From assembly GCF_017592395.1 (NCBI RefSeq), contig NZ_JAGFOU010000013.1:1-43157 (forward strand): a stretch of DNA of 43,157 nucleotides. The letters run 5' to 3'. The notes under the pieces are model-generated. The model was not told the DNA's origin. It searched no databases and saw only the letters and a program-made list of their open reading frames with translations. The DNA comes from Actinomyces bowdenii. GTDB lineage: Bacteria > Actinomycetota > Actinomycetes > Actinomycetales > Actinomycetaceae. Within the stretch, counting starts at the first letter, position 1; every line of letters begins with the position of its first letter. Below are positions 25,488 to 35,361 of the stretch, in pieces. The position numbers were made by a program, and so were the translations under genes.

Positions 25488-26348
25488 ATGGCACAGCCCG
25501 ATTCCCCCACTCACCTCGTCCTGTCCCTGTCCTGCCCGGACCGGCCCGGCATCGTCCACGCGGTCACCGGCGCCCTGGCCCGCCGCGGCGGCAATATCAC
25601 CGAGTCCAAGCAGTTCGGGGACGCCGATACCGGGCTGTTCTTCATGCGCGTCCAGGTGCTCACCACCGTCCCGCGCCAGGAGATGGAGAAGGACCTGGCC
25701 GAGCTCGCCCGCGACTACTCCATGGAGTGGAGCCTCGATGAGGTCGGGCGCCCCATGCGCACGCTCATCCTGGTCTCCAAGGAGGGCCACTGCCTGACCG
25801 ACCTGCTGTTCCGGGCCCGCAGCCAGGGGCTGCCCATCGACGTGGCGGGCGTGGTGGGCAACCACGAGGACCTCAGGCCCGTGGCCGACTTCTACGACGT
25901 CCCCTTCCATCACATCCCGGTCACCCCGGACACCAAGGAGGCCGCGGAGCAGGAGTTGCTCTCCCTGGTGGAGTCCCTGGGCGTGGAGCTTGTGGTCCTG
26001 GCCCGCTACATGCAGATCCTCTCCCCGTCCCTGTGCGAGCGCCTGCGCGGAGGGGTCATCAACATCCACCACTCCTTCCTGCCCTCCTTCAAGGGGGCGC
26101 GCCCCTACGCCCAGGCCCACGAGCGCGGCGTCAAGCTCATCGGCGCCACCGCCCACTACGTGACCGCCGATCTCGACGAGGGCCCCATCATCGAGCAGGA
26201 CGTCACCCGCGCCGCCCATGAGGACTCCGTGACCGTCCTGCGCTCCAAGGGCCAGGATGTCGAGCGCCGGGTCCTGGCCCAGGCGGTGCACTGGCACACC
26301 GAGCACCGCGTGCTGCTCAACGGCCACCGCACCGTCGTCTTCGCCTGA
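25488..26348 (+). CDS. purU: Formyltetrahydrofolate deformylase
   Basis: 286 residues. It hydrolyses 10-formyl-THF to formate and THF, balancing one-carbon pools. An N-terminal ACT domain (about 9-85, SCPDRPGIVHAVTGALARRG) is followed by a formyltransferase-like domain with the catalytic residues N192 and H194 in INIHHSFLPSFKGARPY and D230 in TADLDEGP. The length is typical. It seems to be transcribed without a leader from TAGGCT. The carbonic anhydrase gene follows 12 bases after its stop, so the formate pathway and CO2/bicarbonate handling may be coexpressed. Confidence 0.96.
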   Translation: MAQPDSPTHLVLSLSCPDRPGIVHAVTGALARRGGNITESKQFGDADTGLFFMRVQVLTTVPRQEMEKDLAELARDYSMEWSLDEVGRPMRTLILVSKEGHCLTDLLFRARSQGLPIDVAGVVGNHEDLRPVADFYDVPFHHIPVTPDTKEAAEQELLSLVESLGVELVVLARYMQILSPSLCERLRGGVINIHHSFLPSFKGARPYAQAHERGVKLIGATAHYVTADLDEGPIIEQDVTRAAHEDSVTVLRSKGQDVERRVLAQAVHWHTEHRVLLNGHRTVVFA

Positions 26349-26360
26349 GGAGGCCCCACC

Positions 26361-26870
26361 ATGGCCGATCCCCACGGGCCGACGATGGAGCAGGCGCTCA
26401 GGGCGGCCCACCGGCATGCTGAGGGCTTCCGGCCCGCCCGGGGACGCCGTGCCCGACTGGCCGTCGTGGCCTGCATGGACCGGCGGCTGGACCCCATGTC
26501 GCTGCTGGGCCTGCGGCCCGGGGACGCCTACATCATCCGCAACGCCGGGGGCCTGCTGACCCAGGATGTGCGCCGATCCCTGGCCATCGCCCAGCACCTG
26601 CTGGGCGTGGAGGAGATCCTGGTGGTGCGCCACACCGACTGCGGCATGACCGGCCTGGTCGACGAGGATCTCCTCACGGCCCTGACCGAGGCGACGGGAC
26701 GGCGGCCGCAGTGGAGGCCGGGCGGCTTCACCGACGTCGAGCAGGACCTGGGCCGGGCGCTGGCCGGGCTGGCGGCCGACCCGCATGTGCCCTGCGGCGC
26801 CACCGCCCGCGGCATCATCTACGACGTCGCCACCGGCAGGATCACGGAGGTCCACCCCGCGGGCGCCTGA
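26361..26870 (+). CDS. Beta-carbonic anhydrase
   Basis: 169 residues. A zinc enzyme that interconverts CO2 and bicarbonate. The zinc ligands C38, H91 and C94 lie in VACMDRRLD and VVRHTDCGM, with the catalytic Asp-Arg pair D40-R41 and RNAGG at 60-64. The length and motifs match the short actinobacterial type (Rv1284-like). The ATG has GAGGAGG upstream. It is in an operon with purU. The gene ends convergent with nagA. Confidence 0.92.
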   Translation: MADPHGPTMEQALRAAHRHAEGFRPARGRRARLAVVACMDRRLDPMSLLGLRPGDAYIIRNAGGLLTQDVRRSLAIAQHLLGVEEILVVRHTDCGMTGLVDEDLLTALTEATGRRPQWRPGGFTDVEQDLGRALAGLAADPHVPCGATARGIIYDVATGRITEVHPAGA

Positions 26871-26893
26871 GGGCCCGCTCCCGGCAGGGCCCT
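26870..26893. terminator. Small bidirectional hairpin between the carbonic anhydrase gene and nagA
   Basis: AGGGCCC (26870-26876) pairs with GGGCCCT (26887-26893). The stem overlaps the ends of both convergent stop codons. At 7 bp it is a modest terminator. Confidence 0.4.
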
Positions 26894-28187
26894 AGACCAC
26901 CGCCTCGCCGCAGCGCAGGACCTCCACGGGCCGCAGCTCGGCGTCGGTGACGATGAGGTCGGCCCGCATCCCGGGCGCCAGCGCGCCGATACTGCGGTCC
27001 CCCAGGATCCGCGCGCCCTGGGCGCTGGCGGCGTACACGGCATCCACCAGGTCCACTCCCCCCTGCCAGGTGGTGCGCACGACGTCGATGAGGTGGGCGG
27101 TGCCGCCCGCGATGGACTCGCCCTGGGCGAGCCGGGCCACCCCCTGGCTCACCCGCACCGCGGCCGGCCCCAGGACGTACTCGCCGTCGGGCATGCCGGC
27201 GGCGGCCATGGCATCGGTGATGAGCACGAGGCTCTCGCGCCCCAGCGTCTCGAACATGTCCAGGACGATGGCGGGGTGCAGGTGCACGCCGTCGCCGATC
27301 ATCTCCAGGATGCACTCCCCGCGCTGGGAGGCGGCCAGGAACTCGGGCACCGGGCCCGGCTTGCGGTGGTGCATGGGACGCATGCCGTTGAACAGGTGCG
27401 TGGCGGTGGAGCGCCCGGAGCGCACCGGCAGGCCCGCCTCGATCCGGGCGGCGATGCGCGCGGCGGCATCGGCCAGGGCGGCGCGCACCGGGGAGGCCTC
27501 GGAGTCGGTGTGCCCGAAGGAGGGCAGGGCCCCGCCCTCGATGAGGGCGGCGTTGATCCCCTCGGCCCCGGTGATGCCGGGCTTCTCCGGGGCGATGGTC
27601 ATGGTGACCACGTGCCCGCGCCCCAGCTCCAGCAGCTCGCGGGTCAGCGGGGTGTCGGGGTCGATGATGTAGGTGGGGTCCTGGGCGCCGCAGCGCTCCA
27701 CCGAGACGAAGGGCCCCTCGAAGTGGATGCCCGCCAGCTCGCCCTCGTCGCACAGGCCGGCCAGCAGGCGGGTGCGCTCCTTGAGGACCTCGGGGGCGGC
27801 GGTGACGCAGGAGGCCACCAGGGAGGTGGTGCCGTGCCGGCGGTGCTCCATGACGCAGACCATGGCCTCCTCCCGGGTGGTGGCATTGGGGAAGGACTGC
27901 CCGCCTCCCCCGTGGCAGTGGACATCGACCAGTCCGGGCAGGAGGTACCCCGCCTCGGGAGCGCACCGGGCGCGCTCCACGATGGCGCCGTGGCCGGCCG
28001 GGCCGGCCTGAGCCGCCTCCCCCACCCAGGCGATGGCGCCCTGGTCGATGATGACGGCGCCGTCCTCGATGATCCGCTCGGGGGTGACGACCTGCCCCCG
28101 CAGCGCCCGGGCGGGTGCGGGCTCATGGGGGCCGCGCCCGCTGGCGGCTGCGCCCTGGGAGGCGCGACTGGTGGCTTCCTCGCTCAT
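26892..28187 (-). CDS. nagA: N-acetylglucosamine-6-phosphate deacetylase
   Basis: 431 residues of the amidohydrolase superfamily. It removes acetyl from GlcNAc-6-phosphate in amino-sugar catabolism and cell wall recycling. Metal and substrate motifs: H90-C-H92 in DVHCHGGG, E157 in HFEGPF, H226 in FGHTDS, H264 in ATHLFNGM, and the catalytic D325 in LITDAM. The ATG at 28185-28187 follows a CAGACT box by 7 bases, perhaps another leaderless start. nagB is not adjacent. The region upstream holds a tandem hairpin repeat. Confidence 0.93.
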   Translation of the reverse strand: MSEEATSRASQGAAASGRGPHEPAPARALRGQVVTPERIIEDGAVIIDQGAIAWVGEAAQAGPAGHGAIVERARCAPEAGYLLPGLVDVHCHGGGGQSFPNATTREEAMVCVMEHRRHGTTSLVASCVTAAPEVLKERTRLLAGLCDEGELAGIHFEGPFVSVERCGAQDPTYIIDPDTPLTRELLELGRGHVVTMTIAPEKPGITGAEGINAALIEGGALPSFGHTDSEASPVRAALADAAARIAARIEAGLPVRSGRSTATHLFNGMRPMHHRKPGPVPEFLAASQRGECILEMIGDGVHLHPAIVLDMFETLGRESLVLITDAMAAAGMPDGEYVLGPAAVRVSQGVARLAQGESIAGGTAHLIDVVRTTWQGGVDLVDAVYAASAQGARILGDRSIGALAPGMRADLIVTDAELRPVEVLRCGEAVV

Positions 28188-28236
28188 GGGGCCGAGTCTG
28201 GCACCAGCGCAGACATCAGACAACTCCCCTCCCCGC

Positions 28237-28317
28237 TGCACATCTTCAACCCGGGCGCTGACGCGATCCTGCGGAAAAGTCGGGGTCTGCACCGGCGGAG
28301 CGGCCCGAAGATGTGCA
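28237..28317. repeat. 81-nt palindromic repeat, copy 1
   Basis: TGCACATCTTC (28237-28247) pairs perfectly with GAAGATGTGCA (28307-28317). The interior is clearly related to copy 2 (shared blocks include GACGC, ATGCGG-like and AAAGTCGGGG) but pairs less well. It starts 94 bases before copy 2. Confidence 0.75.
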
Positions 28318-28330
28318 AGGCCATCCCCGC

Positions 28331-28411
28331 TGCACATCTTCAGCCCGAGCCTCGACGCAGTCATGCGGGAAAGTCGGGGCCGAGGCCCGGATCGGCCGCT
28401 GAAGATGTGCA
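28331..28411. repeat. 81-nt palindromic repeat, copy 2
   Basis: TGCACATCTTCAG (28331-28343) pairs with CTGAAGATGTGCA (28399-28411), and an inner stem GCCTCG (28349-28354) pairs with CGAGGC (28381-28386). Same length and orientation as copy 1. It ends 11 bases before the stop of the AlkZ-like gene, so it may also terminate that transcript. Confidence 0.8.
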
Positions 28412-28422
28412 ACGGCGGGGGA

Positions 28423-29655
28423 TCAGCGGGCCAGGCGCTGCTCGATGCGGGATACAGCCCGGGCCGCCTCCCGCTCCAGGCGCGCCGGGCGCTCCCGCTC
28501 CAGCCAGATCAGCCCCTGGGAGGGCCGCACGGCCACCAGCCGCCCCCGGTCCACCACCAGCGGGCGGAGCATCCCATTGGCCGAGGGGCAGATGAGGCGC
28601 TCACCGGCCTCGTCGGTCAGGCAGGAGCGGTCCTTGTACCCCACATGCAGCTCGTCGAAGGAGCCCAGGACATGCGTGGCCCGGGCTGCCCGGGCGGTGG
28701 CGTCCTCGGCGAGCAGGTCGAGCAGGTCGGCCCGCATGTAGAGCGCCTCGGGTCCCGGCCCTGCGGCCGCCCCCGCGCACCCCACCGGCTCCAGGCGCCC
28801 GCGCGACCCGCCGACGGCGCGCACCCGTGCCAGGGGCACCTGGGCGCGCGAGGCGTCCACGCGGTAGTCGGCGGCGCCGGTGGCCTCCACGGCGGCCTCC
28901 AGCGCCTGGGCCGCCTGCCGCTTGGGCAGGGTGGTCCAGCGGGCCAGGTCGTCGGCACTGATCGGCCCGTGGCTGGTGGCGTAGCGGCGGGCGATCTCGG
29001 CCAGCGCGGCGAGGTGCCCCGGCTGCCCCGCGGCCACACCCGCCCCCGCAGGGCCGCAGTCCGCATCGGGCAGCGGCGAGGCATCGACGACGAGGTGCTC
29101 ATTGCCCCGCCGCGGACCCTGGACCAGCACGCCCTCGCACTGGAGGCGCACCAGCAGGTGGCGCCGGCGGTAGGAGGAGACATCGGCGCCCTGGAAGGCC
29201 TCCATGAGCCCGGCCTCCTGCCAGGCGGCCAGCAGCACGGCGCGAGGCACCGGCCCCTGGGTGGCGATGAGGTCGAGCGCCACCTCGGCGGCCCGCGCGC
29301 ACAGGGCCTCATCGACCCCGTAGGCGCTCTCGGAGCGGCGGATCCAGGCGTCCATGCGGTGCATGAGAGCGGCGCGCAGCCAGTGGTGGTCCTCGGCGGT
29401 GGTGATGTGGACGGTGCCGCGCATCGGCCAGGACCGCACCAGGCGCCCCCGGGCGAAGGCCTGCTCGACCTGGCTGCCCAGGGCCGGGGAGCGCACGAGG
29501 AGGGCGTGGGGCACGGCGGAGACCTGCTGGCCCTGGATGGCCAGCTGGCGGCGCACGGCCTCGACGGCATCGGGGGCGCCGGTGGCGGGCACGAGCCCCT
29601 GGGCGATGATCCGGGCCAGGCTCGCCTGGCGGGGAAGGACGGGGGCCACTGGCAT
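28423..29655 (-). CDS. AlkZ-like DNA glycosylase (HTH_42 winged-helix protein)
   Basis: 410 residues of the HTH_42/AlkZ family, DNA glycosylases that remove bulky or crosslinked bases; characterised members protect producers of alkylating antibiotics or act on interstrand crosslinks. Family features are the catalytic QxQ motif, here Q41-G-Q43 in LAIQGQQ, then RSWPMRGTVHITTAEDHHWL and a C-terminal DRGRLVAVRPSQGLIW region. The start at 29653-29655 has no ribosome site, but an 11-bp sequence is tandemly duplicated directly upstream and contains CAGGAT 6 bases from the ATG. It lies 56 bases after nucS on the same strand, forming a repair pair. The lesion it recognises is unknown. Confidence 0.82.
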   Translation of the reverse strand: MPVAPVLPRQASLARIIAQGLVPATGAPDAVEAVRRQLAIQGQQVSAVPHALLVRSPALGSQVEQAFARGRLVRSWPMRGTVHITTAEDHHWLRAALMHRMDAWIRRSESAYGVDEALCARAAEVALDLIATQGPVPRAVLLAAWQEAGLMEAFQGADVSSYRRRHLLVRLQCEGVLVQGPRRGNEHLVVDASPLPDADCGPAGAGVAAGQPGHLAALAEIARRYATSHGPISADDLARWTTLPKRQAAQALEAAVEATGAADYRVDASRAQVPLARVRAVGGSRGRLEPVGCAGAAAGPGPEALYMRADLLDLLAEDATARAARATHVLGSFDELHVGYKDRSCLTDEAGERLICPSANGMLRPLVVDRGRLVAVRPSQGLIWLERERPARLEREAARAVSRIEQRLAR

Positions 29656-29677
29656 GACGTGATCCTGACGTGATCCT
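29656..29677 (-). repeat. Tandem 11-bp repeat at the start of the AlkZ-like gene
   Basis: GACGTGATCCT occurs twice head to tail (29656-29666 and 29667-29677), right next to the start codon. On the coding strand each unit reads AGGATCACGTC, so both copies hold an AGGAT element. It may be an operator with helical spacing or a duplication of the -10 region. Confidence 0.6.
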
Positions 29678-29711
29678 GGAGGGTCCTCAGCGGTGATCGG
29701 GCGGGCCCGGC

Positions 29712-30407
29712 TCAGAACAGGCGGGACTCGACGTCGTCCATGCCGCGCATGGCGTCGTAGTCCAGTAGGACGCAGCGGATGCCGCGGTCCTGGGCCAGCA
29801 CCCGTGCCTGGGGCTTGATGGACTGGGCGGCGAAGACCCCCTGGACGGGGGCCAGCAGGGGGTCGCGCCGCATGAGCTCGAGGTAGCGGGTGAGCTGCTC
29901 GACGCCGTCGATGCCGCCCACGCGCTTGATCTCCACCGCCACGCTGCCCCCTTGGGCGTCCTTGGCCAGGATGTCCACCGGGCCGATGGCGGTGGGGTGC
30001 TCGCGGCGCACGAGCCGGTAGCCGGGGCCCAGGATCTCGATCTGCTCGGCCAGGAGCTCCTGGAGGTGGGCCTCGACGCCGTCCTTGGTCAGCCCCGGGT
30101 CCGCGCCCAGCTCCTGGGAGATGTCGGAGTGGATCTCGAAGAGCCGGATGACCAGGCGGTCCTCGGTCTTGGCCGAGCGCACCTCCCACACCTGGGCGAC
30201 GCCCTCATCGCGCTCCTGCTCATCGGGCTCGGTGACGCTCAGGCGCGCGGGCGCGGTCATCCAGTTCAGGGGCTTGTAGGAGCCGCCGTCGGAGTGGACC
30301 AGGACCGAGCCATCGGCCTTGAGCATGAGGAGCCGGTTGGCCCGGGGCAGATGGGCGTCCAGGCGGCCGGAGTAGTCCACGGAGCAGGAGGCGATGACGA
30401 GGCGCAC
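29712..30407 (-). CDS. nucS: Mismatch-specific endonuclease NucS/EndoMS
   Basis: 231 residues. It makes double-strand cuts at base mismatches in actinobacteria, which lack MutS/MutL. The nuclease core holds D145 in GPVDILAKD and E159/K161 in VAVEIKR, the PD-(D/E)XK pattern. The C-terminus DVESRLF carries the LF-type motif known to bind the sliding clamp. The start is a GTG at 30405-30407, six bases after TAGGGT, which suggests a leaderless messenger. It is near the ATP synthase operon, as in many actinobacteria, and directly upstream of a DNA glycosylase gene. Confidence 0.95.
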   Translation of the reverse strand: MRLVIASCSVDYSGRLDAHLPRANRLLMLKADGSVLVHSDGGSYKPLNWMTAPARLSVTEPDEQERDEGVAQVWEVRSAKTEDRLVIRLFEIHSDISQELGADPGLTKDGVEAHLQELLAEQIEILGPGYRLVRREHPTAIGPVDILAKDAQGGSVAVEIKRVGGIDGVEQLTRYLELMRRDPLLAPVQGVFAAQSIKPQARVLAQDRGIRCVLLDYDAMRGMDDVESRLF

Positions 30408-30413
30408 GCCGAC

Positions 30414-30419
30414 ACCCTA
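30414..30419 (-). promoter_or_regulatory. -10 box of a probable leaderless promoter (nucS)
   Basis: TAGGGT on the minus strand is followed by 6 bases and the GTG start of nucS. Confidence 0.5.
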
Positions 30420-30574
30420 GCGGCTCGGGGCGCGCCCCGGGGCACTCCCGGGAGGAGGACCCGGGCGCGCCCCACCCGCGGGCGCCCCGGAGCGCGGGGT
30501 GGCACCAGGCCTCGTTCAGGCGGCATTCAGAGTCTGAGTAGACAAACCGGAGGTCACGCGGCGAGCATTCCGCC

Positions 30575-32038
30575 ATGTCGCCCGATAGGACCGTCCTCGG
30601 GACGGGGGCCGCAGTTCCCTCCCCATCCCCATCCACCACTCCCACCGCCGGGGCCTCCTCCGATGGCCCGGGTCCCGACTCGCCGGGCCCTAGCGGCCCC
30701 AGCTGCGCACCGCGGATCGGCGCCCCGCGAGCGCCCTCCCCCTCGTCGTCGCGCTCGTCCTGGGCCCTGCCCCGGGCCACCGGCCCCTACCTCACGGGCA
30801 CCGCCGGCCCGGCCCGCCTCACGGGGATCGACGCCGCCCGGGGCCTGGCCCTGCTGGGCATGGTGGTGGCGCATATCGGCGTCACCTCCTGCGGGCTGAC
30901 CACCCCCGAGGGCCTGCTGTCCCTGGCGCACGGGCGCTCCTCGGTCCTGTTCGCGGTCATCGCGGGCTTCTCCCTGGGCATCATGACCGGCCGCACCACG
31001 CCCCACGGCGGGGCGCGCCTGGTGAGCGACCGCCTGCGCATCCTCGTGCGCTGCGCCCTCCTGCTGGTCCTGGGCGCCATGTGCACGCTGCTCAACACCT
31101 CGGTGGCCATCATCCTGGGCTTCTACGCCGCCTGGCTGGCCCTGGCCCTGCCCTTCGTGCGCCTGCGCGCCCCCGTCCTGCTGGCCCTGGCCGCGGCCAC
31201 CGCCCTCATCGGGCCGGTGCTCATCATCTCCCTGCCCCCGGCCCTGGCGGGGCTGGGCCTGTCCAGCAGCGCCGACGACGGCAACTCCGCGGTCCTGTCC
31301 TTCTTCATCCACGGGACCTACCCCGGCCTGCTGTGGATGGCCTACATCTTCCTGGGCCTGGGGCTCTCACGCCTGGACTGGGCCCGCAGCGCCCACCTGT
31401 GGCGCCTGGCGGGAGCCGGGGCGCTGTGCGCGATCCTGGGCTACGGCGGGGCGATCGCAGCCGGCCACGCCCTGGGCGTGCCCGAGCCGGACAGGCTCGT
31501 GGTGGTCACGCCCGCGGACCCCCTGCAGTGCGCGCCGCAGACCGATCCCTCGGGCCCGCCGAGCGGCAGCGTCCCCGCCTACCCCGGATCCCCTGCACCG
31601 CTGCCGCCCCTCGAGCCCGACCCGGCTCTGCCCCCGTCCGGTGATCAGGGGGCGGCCGGGCCGGAGTACGGACCCCTGAGCAGCTCGCACTGGTCCGCCC
31701 TCATCACCGCCAAGCCGCATGCCAGCACGACCTTCGAGGCGGTGGGCTCCTCGGGCGCGGCCATGCTCGTCATCGCCCTGGCCCAGCTCATCGCCACCCG
31801 CTCACGCCTGGTCCTGGCGCCGCTGGCCGCGGTGGGATCAATGTCCCTGACCGCCTACTGCGCCCACCTGGTCATCATCCACGCCGCCGCCCTGGCCCCG
31901 GGCAGCGGGAACGAGGCGGCCCTCTGGGTGTGCCTGGCCCTGGTCCTGGCGGCCGCGACCTGGTTCAAGGCCTTCGCCCGCGGGCCCCTGGAGCACGTGG
32001 TCCACGTGATCTCCCTGCGCGCCACGCAGGCCGACTGA
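30575..32038 (+). CDS. DUF418/heparan acetyltransferase-like membrane protein
   Basis: 487 residues. The first 70 are Ser/Pro-rich and hydrophilic. Then LTGIDAARGLALLGMVVAHI begins a multi-span membrane part (about 8-10 spans) like DUF418 and HGSNAT-type acyltransferases, which pass acyl groups across the membrane. An extracytoplasmic Pro-rich loop (about 315-375) interrupts the spans. C-terminal spans include GSMSLTAYCAHLVIIHAAAL. Function is not established; acyl modification of an envelope glycan is the likely role from the family. It is on the plus strand, breaking up an otherwise minus-strand block of nucS and atp genes. The start lacks a well-placed ribosome site, so a start inside the Ser/Pro region is possible. 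Confidence 0.7.
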   Translation: MSPDRTVLGTGAAVPSPSPSTTPTAGASSDGPGPDSPGPSGPSCAPRIGAPRAPSPSSSRSSWALPRATGPYLTGTAGPARLTGIDAARGLALLGMVVAHIGVTSCGLTTPEGLLSLAHGRSSVLFAVIAGFSLGIMTGRTTPHGGARLVSDRLRILVRCALLLVLGAMCTLLNTSVAIILGFYAAWLALALPFVRLRAPVLLALAAATALIGPVLIISLPPALAGLGLSSSADDGNSAVLSFFIHGTYPGLLWMAYIFLGLGLSRLDWARSAHLWRLAGAGALCAILGYGGAIAAGHALGVPEPDRLVVVTPADPLQCAPQTDPSGPPSGSVPAYPGSPAPLPPLEPDPALPPSGDQGAAGPEYGPLSSSHWSALITAKPHASTTFEAVGSSGAAMLVIALAQLIATRSRLVLAPLAAVGSMSLTAYCAHLVIIHAAALAPGSGNEAALWVCLALVLAAATWFKAFARGPLEHVVHVISLRATQAD

Positions 32039-32072
32039 CGGCGTCTGCCGGGTGAGCGGCTGGGCGCAGCGG

Positions 32073-32100
32073 GCGCCCGGGCTCGTATCGAACCGGGCGC
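32073..32100. terminator. Bidirectional terminator between the DUF418-like gene and the DUF2550 gene
   Basis: GCGCCCGG (32073-32080) pairs with CCGGGCGC (32093-32100), with an inner TCG/CGA pair in the loop. It lies between convergent stops. Confidence 0.6.
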
Positions 32101-32105
32101 TTGCC

Positions 32106-32543
32106 TCAGAACAGCCGCGGCTGCTGGGGGGAGGCGGACTCCACCCAGGCCACGAGCGCGGAGTGGGACTCCTCCATCATGGCCAGCTCGAAGGTGTGCG
32201 GCACCCGGGAGGAGTCCATCGGATCCTGCGGGACCTGGGCGCATTCGAGGTCGATGACGCGGCTGTCGGCCCGGCGGCGCCTGGCCGAGCGCAGCTCCAG
32301 CTCCAGGCGGCACCAGGAGCGGGTGGGGCGCAGGGACAGGGAGATGAGCCGGTACCAGTCCAGGGAGTCGTGCCGGAAGGCGGCCACGCCGCTGAACCAG
32401 CGCGAGCCGCCCGAGCTGCGCCAGGCGCACTCGAAGGAGCCCACCTGCCCGGCCAGGAAGCGCAGGCGGATGAGGAAGGCGGCGATGAGCAGCACGATGG
32501 CGCCGATGGCGGTGACCACGATGGCCCATGCGTGCATCCCCAT
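32106..32543 (-). CDS. DUF2550 family membrane protein
   Basis: 145 residues. One N-terminal span (about 5-24, WAIVVTAIGAIVLLIAAFLI) is followed by a cytoplasmic part with GSFECAWRSSGGSRWFSGVAAF and YRLISLSLRPTRSW, as in the DUF2550 proteins usually encoded after atpC in actinobacteria. Function is unknown. The ATG at 32541-32543 is preferred, with GAGGG upstream; a GTG three bases earlier directly follows the atpC stop. It is the last gene of the ATP synthase transcript. Confidence 0.85.
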   Translation of the reverse strand: MGMHAWAIVVTAIGAIVLLIAAFLIRLRFLAGQVGSFECAWRSSGGSRWFSGVAAFRHDSLDWYRLISLSLRPTRSWCRLELELRSARRRRADSRVIDLECAQVPQDPMDSSRVPHTFELAMMEESHSALVAWVESASPQQPRLF

Positions 32544-32546
32544 CAC

Positions 32547-32837
32547 TCAGCCCTCGGCTCCCTGATGGGCTCCTCCGGGTGCCTCCCGGCGGGCCTCGTC
32601 GGCCGCGATGGTGATGACGTCCTGGTCGACCGAGCAGAAGCCGCCCTTGACCCCGATGGTGACCATCCGGCCGTCAAGGGCCTCCACATGCAGCCGCCCA
32701 TCGCCCACGAGGGCCAGGAGGGACTGGCGGCCGGGCAGGATGCCCATCTCGCCGTCGATGAGCGGCACGCGGACCTGTGAGGCCTGCCCGTCCCACACAT
32801 GACCGGCCGGTGAGACCACCTCGATGCGCAGAGCCAC
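32547..32837 (-). CDS. atpC: ATP synthase F1 epsilon subunit
   Basis: 96 residues, the short actinobacterial type. It has the N-terminal beta-sandwich (IEVVSPAGHVWDGQASQVRV, GEMGILPGRQSLLALVGDG, VKGGFCSVDQDVITI) and only a stub of the C-terminal helices, which in longer forms inhibit hydrolysis. The start is GTG with GGGGAGGAGG upstream. It follows atpD by 26 bases and is adjacent to the DUF2550 gene. Confidence 0.95.
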   Translation of the reverse strand: MALRIEVVSPAGHVWDGQASQVRVPLIDGEMGILPGRQSLLALVGDGRLHVEALDGRMVTIGVKGGFCSVDQDVITIAADEARREAPGGAHQGAEG

Positions 32838-32863
32838 GTTTCCTCCTCCCCGTCCCCGGATCC

Positions 32864-35360
<2,497 letters not shown>

Positions 35361-35361
35361 G

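Noticed and set aside
28237-28411. CRISPR array
   Set aside because: Only two units, each a large palindrome of 81 nt with related interiors, and no unique spacers or cas genes.
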